DNA of 64,000 nt from Aliivibrio salmonicida LFI1238 (GCF_000196495.1 NC_011312.1:372001-436000), one strand, 5' to 3'. Shown: positions 27,232 to 36,811, counted from the first letter of the stretch. Translations and numbers: made by a program. Notes: generated by a model from the letters alone, not told the origin.

Positions 27232-27999
27232 ATGGAAGAACAGCAAAGGGAAATATCACGTTTAGTGGCTAAGGCAGGACAAATGTTACTTCAGCATGGT
27301 GCTGAAAGCAGCTTAGTTTCAGATGTGAGCCGACGGTTAGGGATTGCAGTTGGGGCTGATGAGGTTGAAATATCATTATCAGCCAGTTCGTTGGTAATAA
27401 CGACAGTAATAAATGAACATTGCGTGACGACGGCGAGAAGAGCGCCTGATCGCGGTATTAATATGAGAGCAATAACGGAAATACAACGGATATGCATTAT
27501 GTCCGAAAAAGGGTTATTAGATCGTCATGAAGCGACTCATAAGTTAAATAATATTAGTCCTGAACGTTACAATCGTTGGTTAGTTGTCGTTATGATTGGA
27601 TTGTCTTGCGCGAGCTTTAGTCGCTTAGCTGGTGGAGATTGGCCTGTTTTTATGATGACATTTTTGGCCTCTTCTTTGGGCATGATTGTTCGTCAAGAAA
27701 TCGGACACCGACATTTCAATCCTTTACTTAACTTTGGTATTACAGCCTTTGTTACTACGCTTATTTCTTCTCAAGCGGTTATTTATCATATAGGTAATAC
27801 GCCTTTTCTTGCCATGGCATCCTCTGTTTTGATGCTCGTTCCTGGTTTTCCATTGATCAACGCGGTTGCTGATATGGTGAAAGGTTACGTTAATATGGGT
27901 ATTGCACGTTGGACATTTGCGACTTTACTTACTTTGGCTACCAGTATTGGTATTGTAGGTGCAATGAATTTAGTCGGCGTGTGGGGGTGGATTAACTAA
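27232..27999 (+). CDS. yjjP: YjjP-like membrane protein (ThrE family exporter, large part)
   Basis: A 255-residue protein closely matching E. coli YjjP (256). The N-terminal soluble domain (LLQHGAESSLVSDVSRRLG, ARRAPDRGINM) is followed by about five membrane segments, with the family motif MASSVLMLVPGFPLINAVADMVKG. Together with YjjB it forms a split ThrE-type exporter; in E. coli the pair has been linked to succinate export. The ATG at 27232 fits the family start; a TTG at 27220 would add four residues. The stop overlaps the yjjB start. Confidence 0.9.
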   Translation: MEEQQREISRLVAKAGQMLLQHGAESSLVSDVSRRLGIAVGADEVEISLSASSLVITTVINEHCVTTARRAPDRGINMRAITEIQRICIMSEKGLLDRHEATHKLNNISPERYNRWLVVVMIGLSCASFSRLAGGDWPVFMMTFLASSLGMIVRQEIGHRHFNPLLNFGITAFVTTLISSQAVIYHIGNTPFLAMASSVLMLVPGFPLINAVADMVKGYVNMGIARWTFATLLTLATSIGIVGAMNLVGVWGWIN

Positions 28000-28490
28000 T
28001 GGATAATGTAACTATGCAGTCTATTTTTGAATTATTCCTCGCCTTATTGAATGACATGTTTTTTGCAATGATCCCCGCGATCGGTTTTGCTTTAGTTTTT
28101 AATGTGCCAGTGAAAGCATTAAAATATTGTGCGATTGGTGGTGCCATTGGGCATGGAACTCGATTTTTATTAATGCATTATGGCGCACCATTAGAGTGGG
28201 CTACATTATGTGCAGCAACAGTGGTGGGTATGATCGGTGTTCATTGGTCACATCGTTTTTTAGCTCACCCTAAAGTTTTTACTGTCGCGGCATTAATTCC
28301 AATGATCCCGGGTGTTTTTGCTTTTAAGGCGATGATTGCGGTTGTTGAGATAAATCACTTAGGATACTCTCCTGAATTGTGGGCTCTGATGATCGATAAT
28401 TTAATTAAAACCTTATTTACGATTGCAGCACTCGCGATTGGGTTAGCGATGCCTGGTTTGCTGTTTTACCGTAGAAAATCTATAGTGTGA
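27999..28490 (+). CDS. yjjB: YjjB-like membrane protein (ThrE family exporter, small part)
   Basis: A 163-residue protein with four or five membrane segments, similar to E. coli YjjB (157). Typical pieces are NDMFFAMIPAIGFALVFNVP, GHGTRFLLMH and AALIPMIPGVFAFKAM. Its ATG overlaps the yjjP stop (TAATG), so the two products are made together and act as one transporter. Substrate here is not known. Confidence 0.9.
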   Translation: MDNVTMQSIFELFLALLNDMFFAMIPAIGFALVFNVPVKALKYCAIGGAIGHGTRFLLMHYGAPLEWATLCAATVVGMIGVHWSHRFLAHPKVFTVAALIPMIPGVFAFKAMIAVVEINHLGYSPELWALMIDNLIKTLFTIAALAIGLAMPGLLFYRRKSIV

Positions 28491-28555
28491 TAAAGGTATT
28501 AATTTGTTATTCTACGGACCAGTTTTTTTGCTTAATAAAATGAGATTTAGAATAA

Positions 28556-29077
28556 ATGAAGATTAGTATGATTGCTGCCATGGCAAATAATGGGAAAATA
28601 GATAAATCGTGCAATCTGTCAAATTCTCAATCTCGAATTATTGGCAAAAATAATCAAATGCCATGGCATTTACCTGCTGATTTTGCATGGTTTAAGCAAT
28701 GTACTATGGGAAAGCCAATTGTGATGGGGCGTAAAACCTATGAATCCATTGGTCGTCCATTACCGGGACGCTTAAATATTGTATTAAGCCGTGATGCGAG
28801 TTTGAAGATTGAAGGTGTCACTTGTGTGACTTCAATTGATGAAGCGAAGCAAGTCGCCGGTGATATTGAAGAACTAATGATTATTGGTGGTGGCTCTATC
28901 TATCAAGCGTGTTTACCTGATGCTGATACTCTTTATCTTACCTTTATTGATGCTGATATTGATGGAGATACTCAATTCCCTGATTGGGGAGAGGGGTGGA
29001 ACCAGACGCATTCTGAGATGTATTTGAAAGATGAAAAGAATCAGTACGATATGGAATTTGTAGTGTTAGAAAGGTAA
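28556..29077 (+). CDS. folA: Dihydrofolate reductase with an N-terminal loop insertion
   Basis: A 173-residue DHFR that reduces dihydrofolate to tetrahydrofolate with NADPH. Conserved parts: MISMIAAMAN-like start, QMPWHLPADFAWFKQCTMGKP (active-site Asp in LPAD), MGRKTYESIGRPLPGR and IIGGGSIY. Compared with E. coli (159 residues) there are about 14 extra residues, GKIDKSCNLSNSQS at 13-26, placed just before RIIGKNNQMPW, the start of the Met20 loop. The insertion is in frame, and the rest of the enzyme is intact. No strong ribosome binding site precedes the ATG. Confidence 0.93.
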   Translation: MKISMIAAMANNGKIDKSCNLSNSQSRIIGKNNQMPWHLPADFAWFKQCTMGKPIVMGRKTYESIGRPLPGRLNIVLSRDASLKIEGVTCVTSIDEAKQVAGDIEELMIIGGGSIYQACLPDADTLYLTFIDADIDGDTQFPDWGEGWNQTHSEMYLKDEKNQYDMEFVVLER

Positions 29078-29100
29078 GAGCAGGATGAACTTCGTTCTAA

Positions 29101-29285
29101 AGGGCGCTTCGCTTAAGGAGGCTGCGCCCTGAGGAATAAAAGCAAAGAGAAAAGCAGGTTTCAGGAGCTCTCGCTTTTGAGCTTCTTACCCCTCAAACAA
29201 CTTGTTGCGTCTTATAGCGAAGCGCTCTCAAGGCGAAGCCGTCTATCTTTTGCTTTTATAGTCTCTAGTTAGCGAAGCGTATAGT
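29101..29285. repeat. Short GC-rich inverted and direct repeats between folA and apaH
   Basis: In the gap between convergent folA and apaH, AGGGCGC (29101-29107) pairs with GCGCCCT (29124-29130). Downstream, TAGCGAAGCG occurs twice (about 29215 and 29270), and TATAG followed by T[CT]TCTAG occurs twice near 29258 and 29280. The unit resembles a remnant near 22680. It looks like a cluster of small dispersed palindromic repeats; a terminator role for folA is possible. Confidence 0.5.
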
Positions 29286-29287
29286 TT

Positions 29288-30109
29288 CTAGCTTATCGCC
29301 TTTTGTGTGAAATATTGTCCATCATCGACTCGATACATCGTCATATATTCCCCCCAGACACAGCCTGTATCTAATGCTATTACGCCATTGTTTTCATAAC
29401 CCATCAATGCAGCCCAATGACCAAAGATCACAGTGTGAGAAAGAGGGCATCGAGACTTAAGATCAAACCACGGAATTAGTTTTTCTTTATCGTCTGAAGA
29501 TAATTCTTGTGGTGGCTGTTTGCATTCCATATCTAGACGTCCGTCTGGGTAACAGAAACGCATACGTGTAAACGCGTTAATTATGTAACGATAACGGTTT
29601 ATACCAGTAAGATCGCTTTGCCATAAATCAGGTTGATTCTCATACATGTTTTCTAATAACCATACCCATTTGTCAGAAACTAAAACAGATTCAATTTCAC
29701 GAGCGCATTCAGTGGCAGTTTCTATATTCCACTGCGGAGAGATCCCAGCATGAGTCATGACAATATTATGCTGAGCGTGAGTCGCTAATAATGGTTGATG
29801 GCGTAGCCAAGTAAGTAATTCTTCACTATCAGGCGCGGTAAAAATAGAGGCCGTTTTATCTTTTTCTTTTATGCGTGAAATACCTTGAGATACCGCGAGC
29901 AGATGAAGATCATGATTGCCAAGAATGGTCACGGCGGCTTTATCTAATGATTTTACAAAGCGAAGAGTTTCTAAAGATTTTGGTCCACGAGCAACAAGAT
30001 CTCCAGTTAACCAAAGTTGATCTTTTTCTTTATCAAAGCTGACCTGATCGAGTAATAACAATAGCTCGTCTAGACAGCCTTGAATATCGCCAACAAAATA
30101 GGTCGCCAT
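29288..30109 (-). CDS. apaH: Diadenosine tetraphosphatase (symmetrical)
   Basis: A 273-residue metallophosphatase that splits Ap4A into two ADP. Metal-binding motifs are GDIQGCLDEL (residues 7-16), GDLVARGPKS and GNHDLHLLA, with the histidines in MTHAGISP and FGHWAAL. AAGGAAA precedes the ATG at 30109. In E. coli and many Vibrio the order is rsmA-apaG-apaH; here apaG is missing and a terminator-like hairpin stands between rsmA and apaH. Confidence 0.95.
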   Translation of the reverse strand: MATYFVGDIQGCLDELLLLLDQVSFDKEKDQLWLTGDLVARGPKSLETLRFVKSLDKAAVTILGNHDLHLLAVSQGISRIKEKDKTASIFTAPDSEELLTWLRHQPLLATHAQHNIVMTHAGISPQWNIETATECAREIESVLVSDKWVWLLENMYENQPDLWQSDLTGINRYRYIINAFTRMRFCYPDGRLDMECKQPPQELSSDDKEKLIPWFDLKSRCPLSHTVIFGHWAALMGYENNGVIALDTGCVWGEYMTMYRVDDGQYFTQKAIS

Positions 30110-30142
30110 GAATATTTCCTTACATCAATATGGGAGTAGATA

Positions 30143-30175
30143 GAAAAAAGGTGACAATGAAGTCACCTTTTATTT
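30143..30175 (-). terminator. Intrinsic terminator between rsmA and apaH
   Basis: Read on the minus strand, AAAAGGTGACTTC..GTCACCTTTTTT forms a stem of about 10 bp with six T. It follows the rsmA stop and ends only 33 bases before the apaH start. Confidence 0.85.
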
Positions 30176-30205
30176 TATTGTGTTCGTTAAGGATGAGCCA
30201 CTAAG

Positions 30206-31039
30206 TTAAGCCGATTCTGTAGATTCTGCTTGGTAGTTGTCATTCAACCAGTTTGCCATGATAACAAACTGCTCTAACGTTAAGTTTTCAGGACGATGGG
30301 AAGGATTAACACCTAATGCTTCCAATTGTTCTTTTGTTAATAGTGCTTTGAAACAGTTTCGTACTGTTTTGCGGCGTTGGTTGAAGCCTTCGCGACATAC
30401 GCGGTCAAGCCATTTTAAGTTCTTCGCAGGGAACGGAAGTACCTCATAAGGCACTAGACGAACGACGGCAGAATCAACCTTCGGTGGCGGAACAAACGCT
30501 GTTGGTGGCACTTCAAGTACAGGCATTACCTTACAGTAATACTGAGCCATTACTGTTAGGCGGCCATAAGCTTTAGTTCCTGGACCTGCCGCTAGGCGGT
30601 TAACCACTTCTTTTTGTAACATAAAGTGCATATCTTGTATGTCTTTATGAAATTCAAAAAGGTGGAACATTAATGGTGTAGAGATGTTATATGGCAAGTT
30701 ACCAAAAATACGTAATTTATTGCCTTCTTGAATAAGCTGCGTGAAGTCGAAGCGCATTGCATCGCCTTCATAAATAGTTAATTTACTGCCCAATTCAGGG
30801 TGAGTACGTAAACGAGCGGCTAAATCACGGTCAAGTTCGATAACGGTAAATTTGTCTATTTCACGGCCAACAGGCTCAGTGATTGCTCCAAGACCTGGAC
30901 CAATTTCTACAAGGTTTTGACCTGGCAGAGGGTTGATTGCAGATACGATTCCATCGATTACGTAAGGGTCGTTTAAGAAGTTTTGACCAAAGCGTTTCTT
31001 CGCTTTATGGCCTAAATGGACATCATTTCTTGTACTCAT
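30206..31039 (-). CDS. rsmA: 16S rRNA A1518/A1519 dimethyltransferase
   Basis: A 277-residue KsgA-family methyltransferase that dimethylates two adenines in helix 45 of 16S rRNA, a late 30S assembly step. It begins MSTRNDVHLGHKAKKRFGQNFL, with SAM-binding VEIGPGLGAIT and catalytic NLPYNIST. Its ATG overlaps the pdxA stop by four bases (ATGA), as in E. coli. Confidence 0.96.
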   Translation of the reverse strand: MSTRNDVHLGHKAKKRFGQNFLNDPYVIDGIVSAINPLPGQNLVEIGPGLGAITEPVGREIDKFTVIELDRDLAARLRTHPELGSKLTIYEGDAMRFDFTQLIQEGNKLRIFGNLPYNISTPLMFHLFEFHKDIQDMHFMLQKEVVNRLAAGPGTKAYGRLTVMAQYYCKVMPVLEVPPTAFVPPPKVDSAVVRLVPYEVLPFPAKNLKWLDRVCREGFNQRRKTVRNCFKALLTKEQLEALGVNPSHRPENLTLEQFVIMANWLNDNYQAESTESA

Positions 31040-32025
31040 TTATTTTCTACCAGTTCAATTGCATGGGTAAGTGCGGTAATAAAGCTTCCTGCATCTGCTT
31101 TTCCAGTACCCGCTAATTCCAATGCAGTACCGTGGTCTACGGAAGTTCGGATAAAAGGCAAACCTAATGTAATGTTCACCGACTTTCCAAATCCTTTAAA
31201 TTTTAACACAGGAAGCCCTTGATCGTGATACATCGCGAGCACGGCATCAGCTTCTTGTAAGTATTTATCTTGAAATAACGTGTCAGCGGGCAAAGGACCA
31301 ATAAGGTTCATGCTTTCTTTTTCACGTAAATCATTTAGTGCAGGTGTAATGATATCAATTTCTTCACGACCAAGACAGCCATCTTCACCTGCATGTGGGT
31401 TTAAACCACAGACAAAAATAGCTGGATTAGTGATGCCAAACTTAGTGATTAAATCTTGATGTAAGATTCGAATAACTTGTTTTAATCGGTCATCAGTAAT
31501 TGCTTTAGCGACATAAGCCAAAGGTATGTGAGTCGTTACTAACGCAACACGAAGTCCTTCTGTTGCTAGCATCATTACAACTTGTTGTGTATTCGATAAT
31601 TCGGCAAAGAACTCGGTATGGCCACTAAAAGCAACACCTGCACGATTAATTACCCCTTTGTGTACTGGGCCGGTAACTACGGCATCAAACTCGCCATCCA
31701 TATTACCTTGAGCGGCGCGCGTTAGGGTTTCTAATACATAGTGACCATTCGCTTCGTTTAACTCGCCAGCAATAACGTCTATGCCTAATTCAATGTTATC
31801 TACAATTAATGTTCCTGCACGATGAGATTTTGCGGGTGTATTTACATCGTAGTTTTCAATATTAATTGATAACTTTAATTGTTTTGCTCTTTGTTCTAAT
31901 GCCGTTCGATTACCACAGATAACCAATTGATGAGGCCAATCTTGTTGAGCAATAGACAGAACAAGATCAGGGCCGATGCCCGCGGGTTCTCCCGGTGTGA
32001 TTGCTATGCGTTTTATATTATTCAT
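31036..32025 (-). CDS. pdxA: 4-hydroxythreonine-4-phosphate dehydrogenase
   Basis: A 329-residue enzyme of pyridoxal phosphate synthesis (E. coli 329). Family pieces: ITPGEPAGIGPDL, VTGPVHKGVINRAGVAFSGHTEF (metal His), CGLNPHAGEDG and VLAMYHDQGLPVLKF. The start at 32025 overlaps the surA stop (ATGAATAA) and gives the family length; an ATG two codons earlier (32031) is an alternative. It lies between surA and rsmA in the usual operon. Confidence 0.95.
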   Translation of the reverse strand: MNNIKRIAITPGEPAGIGPDLVLSIAQQDWPHQLVICGNRTALEQRAKQLKLSINIENYDVNTPAKSHRAGTLIVDNIELGIDVIAGELNEANGHYVLETLTRAAQGNMDGEFDAVVTGPVHKGVINRAGVAFSGHTEFFAELSNTQQVVMMLATEGLRVALVTTHIPLAYVAKAITDDRLKQVIRILHQDLITKFGITNPAIFVCGLNPHAGEDGCLGREEIDIITPALNDLREKESMNLIGPLPADTLFQDKYLQEADAVLAMYHDQGLPVLKFKGFGKSVNITLGLPFIRTSVDHGTALELAGTGKADAGSFITALTHAIELVENK

Positions 32026-33328
32026 TTTCATCACTGTCATCATTATCTTGCAGAATTTCGACGTAAGCACTCGCTCTGATTTCTTGTAACCAAGCGCCTG
32101 ACTCTTCGTTAAACTTGCGATTCATTAGAATTCGATAAGCTTTGTTTTTCATCGCTGCATCGGTTCTATCAACTTGGCGACGCTCTAATACTTCAGCAAT
32201 ATGCCAACCATGAACGGTTTTAAATGGCTTACTTATTTGGCCAACAGGTAGAATTTCAACTTGATGTTTAAATTCTGGAACATATAGGTCTGGAGTCTGG
32301 AAACCTAATTCTCCATTTGCGGCTGCCGAACCTGGATCTTGGCTATAACGTTGAGCCATAGCGGCAAATGTTTCTTTTCCTGATTCTATGTCTGAAGTGA
32401 TTTGGTTCAATAGTCGCTCTGCGCCTTCATCACTCATTATAACCGATGTTTTAACTAAGATATGACGAGCGTTTACTTCAGTAACCGCAACGGTCTCTAG
32501 GCCTTTTACATCGTCAATCTTTATAATATGAAAACCAACACCAGAGCGGAATGGGCCAATGATGCTGCTTTTTCCTTGACCTGTAATTTGATCAGCAAAA
32601 ATCGTTGGCATTTCTTCTTTTCTCATCCAACCCCAATCACCGCCTTGCAGTGCTTTTGGTCCTTTAGAATAGGTATACGCCATTGTTGCAAAATCAGCGC
32701 CTTGTTTTAAGCGTTCAGTCAGTTCTAGAGCTTGTTTTTCTAGAGCTTCTTTTTCTGCTTGAGTGGCACCATCAGTACGCAATTGAATATGGCTGATTTT
32801 GTATTGGACTGTCGCTTGAGTTTCTTCCGAAAGTAACAGAGCAAGGCTTTCTACTTCTTGAGGTAGAATATTAATACGACGACGAACTTGTGCATTACGA
32901 GCTTCACTTGCTGCAATTTCTTTACGAATTTGTTCGCGGAAGTCGGCATAAGCGAGACCTTGAGAGGCCGCTTTTTGTTGTAACTGCGCCAAGGTCATTT
33001 TGTTGTCTTTTGCTATATTGTTTAAGGCTTCTTCTAAACGAGTATCGTCAATACGAATACCCATTTTTTCCGCTTGTTGACTTTGAATAGTATCAAGAAT
33101 CAATTTTTCTAATACTTGTTCACGCAGCACGTTTTCTTCAGGTAAAGGTTGTCCTTTTTCTTGAGCATTGATTTTTACTGTTTTTAATGAAGTTTCAATA
33201 TCACTTTGTAATACAACGCCTTCGTCAACAATGGCAATAACGCGATCAAGCTCTACGGGAGCGGCATGTACATTTATTGTCAGCATTAGTAATAAACTGC
33301 TAATAAATGGAATTTTCCAGTTTTTCAT
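32018..33328 (-). CDS. surA: Periplasmic chaperone/peptidyl-prolyl isomerase SurA
   Basis: A 436-residue protein with a signal peptide (MKNWKIPFISSLLLMLTINVHA) and an N-terminal chaperone domain (VELDRVIAIVDEGVVLQSDIE), then two parvulin domains (YKISHIQLRTDG..GPKALQGGDWGWM and NARHILVKTSVIMSDEGAE..DPGSAAANGELGF). It escorts outer-membrane proteins, including LptD, to the BAM complex. The start at 33328 is chosen from the signal peptide; four extra in-frame codons lie upstream. It follows lptD. Confidence 0.95.
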   Translation of the reverse strand: MKNWKIPFISSLLLMLTINVHAAPVELDRVIAIVDEGVVLQSDIETSLKTVKINAQEKGQPLPEENVLREQVLEKLILDTIQSQQAEKMGIRIDDTRLEEALNNIAKDNKMTLAQLQQKAASQGLAYADFREQIRKEIAASEARNAQVRRRINILPQEVESLALLLSEETQATVQYKISHIQLRTDGATQAEKEALEKQALELTERLKQGADFATMAYTYSKGPKALQGGDWGWMRKEEMPTIFADQITGQGKSSIIGPFRSGVGFHIIKIDDVKGLETVAVTEVNARHILVKTSVIMSDEGAERLLNQITSDIESGKETFAAMAQRYSQDPGSAAANGELGFQTPDLYVPEFKHQVEILPVGQISKPFKTVHGWHIAEVLERRQVDRTDAAMKNKAYRILMNRKFNEESGAWLQEIRASAYVEILQDNDDSDENE

Positions 33329-33351
33329 AGTGTCATCCAAGAGTGTATAGA

Positions 33352-33386
33352 GAGTTAACGATAGCGATATCCGTTAGCGTTAACTC
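33352..33386 (-). promoter_or_regulatory. Inverted repeat between lptD and surA
   Basis: GAGTTAACG (33352-33360) pairs perfectly with CGTTAACTC (33378-33386). It fills most of the 70-base gap between lptD and surA. There is no T-run, so an RNA processing or pausing role is more likely than termination; this is inference. Confidence 0.45.
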
Positions 33387-33398
33387 GTGTCCCTATAA

Positions 33399-35753
33399 TT
33401 AATTATTTAAATAGAATGGGCGACCATAGCCTAACGCATTGGTTGCTGTGCCTGATGTAATACCCGTATTGGTACCTAAACCTCGAATCGCAATAGAAAG
33501 CATTAAGTTACTTTCATATTCTGGTTCATAACTACCAATAGAACCGGCGCTTTCTGGTGCAATTAACTGATCACTATAAGTTAAACCAAATGACCAACAG
33601 TCACTTAGGTAGGTTGCACCGACGAGAGCTTCAAGCATGTAGTCTTCTTTAGTATCATGAAAATATTGTGCTTGGAGCTGCCAGCTATTATTGATGTTGT
33701 ACTGCGTTAAAAACCCTGCTTGGTAAATACCATGTTGAGTTATTTTATCTAGGTCATCTTGAAAGTTTACGTTACTTTGGATGTAGTTTTTACTTACATA
33801 ACGATAGTTAAGCTGAACATAACCATTGCTGTGTTGGTATTCTATGGTGCTGTTTGCAACCTGTAGCTCGTCCACATTAGAGTCGTATTGAACACCACCA
33901 TGGTAGAAAAGATAATCATCGTAGTTGAAATCACTTTCTATCGCCCATGCCGATGAATTTTTATCATCGCCTTCATTTGCAGTGCCAGATCCATTCATGT
34001 ATAGGATTTGACCAAATGAGATGTTCATTCGCTCTTTGTAAGTATCATCATAAAAACGAGACGTTGCCCCAATACTGAATTGATTTGCTGCCGCAATATA
34101 ATCAACACCACTGTATTGGCGATCTCTAAATAAACCATAGTAATCTAGTTGTAGTTTACTGCTGTCGTAACCACCTTCGCCTTTACCACCATAAATATCA
34201 CTTTGATCGACTTCTGGTACATATAAGTATTGTATTTTCGGTTCTAAGGTTTGTAAGTATTTACCTAAGAACTTATGCGTGCTGTCTAAATAGATAGCAC
34301 CATTAATACGGACTTCGGGAATGGTCCGATCCGTCTCTTCCGCTAAATCCGATAATGAAGGATCTTTTTTTGCGTCAAATTCTTGAGTGTAATAAGTATA
34401 AAGTAAGCTCGTTTCAGGTGTTAATGACCACCAAGTACCACTTAATGGTAAGCTTAATTTAGGTTCCATGTGTACACGAGTGGCTGATGGCTTTGTTGGG
34501 TCATCAGTCTCAAATTTACTTATATGACTATTTAAATTGAAATCGAATTCATTATAAAATTGAGGTGCGTAATAGTTAAATTCCATTTGTGGCATCAAGC
34601 GATATGGATAACTATTCTCGACAAGTACTTGGAAATCACGAACACGCATCGTTAAATCCCAATCTTGAGTTCGGTAAGATACCTCACCAGATTGTTGTAA
34701 CTGACCTTCATCACGCGTACCAATGCTAGAGTTTAAATCTTGGAAATAAGTAATATCACTGACTTGTGAGTATTCAACTTCAAATTTCCAGTTTTGTTTA
34801 TAAATGCCAGAGTGATTCCAGCTTGCTCCCCAACGAGCGCCTTTTTCTTTGTATTTCGCATCATCACCGAGGTATTCTGCATCGACTTGACCAGAACCAA
34901 AATCGGTTAAATAACGGAAATTCCCTTCTAATTGGGTACCACGTTTTTCCATGTAATTAATGGTGGTTGTTGCATCGTAGTTTGGGGCAATATTCCAATA
35001 GATTGGAATGGATAATTCAAATCCATTTTTACTGTCTAAACCTGCACTTGGGATTAATACCCCGGTTTTACGGGTATCACCGACGGGCACGGTTATATAT
35101 GGAAGATATAAAATAGGCACATCAAGAATTTCAAAGCGAGCATTATAGAATGTTGCCCATTCATCAGATTGATCTAATTCGATATCACTGGCTTTAACGC
35201 GCCAACTTTTATCACCGGCAGGACAGGTAGTAAATGAAGCGTCTTCTAATTGATAAATAGCTTGCCCAGTTTTTAATACACGGCTAGCAGTACCACGAAT
35301 AGGCTGACAAGACATTTTATATGATGTATTGATCATCGTGGTGTCTTCGGTATTTAAATCCGTTGTGACTTTATCTGACGTTGATCTCATGTCCATGCTT
35401 GAGTAATCAACATTACCTTCGGCTATGGCGATGTTTTCTTGTTGGTGCAATGTAATATTGTCCGCTTTTATTTCTTGGCGTCCTTTTATGACATGCACAT
35501 TACCTTTATAGGTGGCTTTTGAGTTATTATGAGCTTCAACACTGTCTGCTTGAATTAATACAGGCTGTTGATCTTCTTCCTCTTTTGACATCTTCACAGG
35601 GACTTGACAAGAATTCACTGCATCAGTTTTCAAAGGGAAAATAATATTGTTTTCTGGAGGTATGAATTGGCCTGCATCATCAGCAATGGCAGGGGATCCA
35701 TAAAGAAGGCATCCAGTAAATGAAGCAAGTAAGCTGCGAGAGGTAAAAGACAT
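33399..35753 (-). CDS. lptD: LPS-assembly outer membrane protein LptD
   Basis: A 784-residue beta-barrel protein (E. coli 784) that, with LptE, inserts lipopolysaccharide into the outer leaflet. After a signal peptide (to about residue 24) comes the LptA-like jellyroll (VLIQADSVEAHNNSKATYKGNVHVIKGRQEIKADN) and then the barrel. Cysteines for the essential disulfides are present near residues 49 and 149/187 and in the C-terminal LSDCWSFGLTYS. AGGAA lies 11 bases before the ATG. Confidence 0.95.
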   Translation of the reverse strand: MSFTSRSLLASFTGCLLYGSPAIADDAGQFIPPENNIIFPLKTDAVNSCQVPVKMSKEEEDQQPVLIQADSVEAHNNSKATYKGNVHVIKGRQEIKADNITLHQQENIAIAEGNVDYSSMDMRSTSDKVTTDLNTEDTTMINTSYKMSCQPIRGTASRVLKTGQAIYQLEDASFTTCPAGDKSWRVKASDIELDQSDEWATFYNARFEILDVPILYLPYITVPVGDTRKTGVLIPSAGLDSKNGFELSIPIYWNIAPNYDATTTINYMEKRGTQLEGNFRYLTDFGSGQVDAEYLGDDAKYKEKGARWGASWNHSGIYKQNWKFEVEYSQVSDITYFQDLNSSIGTRDEGQLQQSGEVSYRTQDWDLTMRVRDFQVLVENSYPYRLMPQMEFNYYAPQFYNEFDFNLNSHISKFETDDPTKPSATRVHMEPKLSLPLSGTWWSLTPETSLLYTYYTQEFDAKKDPSLSDLAEETDRTIPEVRINGAIYLDSTHKFLGKYLQTLEPKIQYLYVPEVDQSDIYGGKGEGGYDSSKLQLDYYGLFRDRQYSGVDYIAAANQFSIGATSRFYDDTYKERMNISFGQILYMNGSGTANEGDDKNSSAWAIESDFNYDDYLFYHGGVQYDSNVDELQVANSTIEYQHSNGYVQLNYRYVSKNYIQSNVNFQDDLDKITQHGIYQAGFLTQYNINNSWQLQAQYFHDTKEDYMLEALVGATYLSDCWSFGLTYSDQLIAPESAGSIGSYEPEYESNLMLSIAIRGLGTNTGITSGTATNALGYGRPFYLNN

Positions 35754-35959
35754 CGAGTTAGACGTTCCTGTTTGTTATATTAATCCGCTGATATACTCAA
35801 AGATACTAGATAGAGATAATCCTTTATAATAAAGCAAAAGCTATGCCCAAACCACCTTAAGATGTCGATATCATCTATTATAGGTTGTAAAGTAAGCGGT
35901 TGCATTTGCTCATTGTGTGACAGAGTAAAAATAGAATAATTCATTAATTGGAATATAAA

Positions 35960-36811
35960 ATGCAAATATTTGGCAAAATATTAGGTGGTTTTTTTGGATT
36001 CTTATTTGGCGGCTTCTTTGGTGCCGCTTTAGGGGTGTTCATTGGCCATCAATTTGATAAAGCAAAAAGAATGGCAAACAGTGGTTTTACATTCCAAACG
36101 GGTGGGGCATCACAAACAGAGAAACAAGCAGAGTTTTTTCATGCTGCTTTTGCTGTTATGGGGCACGTTGCTAAAGCAAAAGGACAAGTAACAGCACAAG
36201 AAATCCAGCTCGCTTCTATGATGATGGAGCGTATGAACTTAAGTACTGCTCAAAAGAAAGAAGCACAAGAAGCGTTCATTGAAGGCAAAGAAAACAATTT
36301 TCCATTAAGAGAAACATTACAAAAAATCCGTTCTATTACGGGTGGTCGTTATGATTTATTGCAGTTCTTTTTGGAATTACAAATTGCATCGGCTCTTGCG
36401 GACGGCGATATTCATCCGAGTGAAAGAGATATTTTACACATTGTTGCTGAAGAGCTTGGTTTCAGTGCCGCGCAACTTGAAAAACGTTTAAAAATGCAAG
36501 AGGCCGCTTTTCGTTTTCAACAAGGCGGTGGTTTTTCTGGTCAGCAGAGTGGGTCACATCAAAGCAATGGGCAGTGGCAAAAAGCAAGTTCTGCGAACCA
36601 GTTGAAGGACGCTTATAATTTATTAGGGGTTAGTGAAGATGCTGATGCTAAAGCGATTAAACGTGCGCATCGTAAATTAATGAATGAACATCACCCTGAT
36701 AAGTTAGTGGCTAAAGGTTTGCCACCTGAAATGATGAACATGGCAAAAGAAAAAGCACAAGAAATCCAAGGTGCCTACGATTTAATTAAGAAAGCAAAAG
36801 GGATTAAATAA
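35960..36811 (+). CDS. djlA: Membrane-anchored DnaJ-like co-chaperone DjlA
   Basis: A 283-residue protein with one glycine-rich N-terminal membrane segment (KILGGFFGFLFGGFFGAALGVFIGHQFDKAK), a central TerB-like helical domain (about residues 50-180) and a C-terminal J domain with the HPD motif (NEHHPDKLVAKG). It works with DnaK at the inner membrane. The start at 35960 (MQIFGKI) matches the family; a longer start at 35948 is possible. It is divergent from lptD, as in E. coli. Confidence 0.93.
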   Translation: MQIFGKILGGFFGFLFGGFFGAALGVFIGHQFDKAKRMANSGFTFQTGGASQTEKQAEFFHAAFAVMGHVAKAKGQVTAQEIQLASMMMERMNLSTAQKKEAQEAFIEGKENNFPLRETLQKIRSITGGRYDLLQFFLELQIASALADGDIHPSERDILHIVAEELGFSAAQLEKRLKMQEAAFRFQQGGGFSGQQSGSHQSNGQWQKASSANQLKDAYNLLGVSEDADAKAIKRAHRKLMNEHHPDKLVAKGLPPEMMNMAKEKAQEIQGAYDLIKKAKGIK

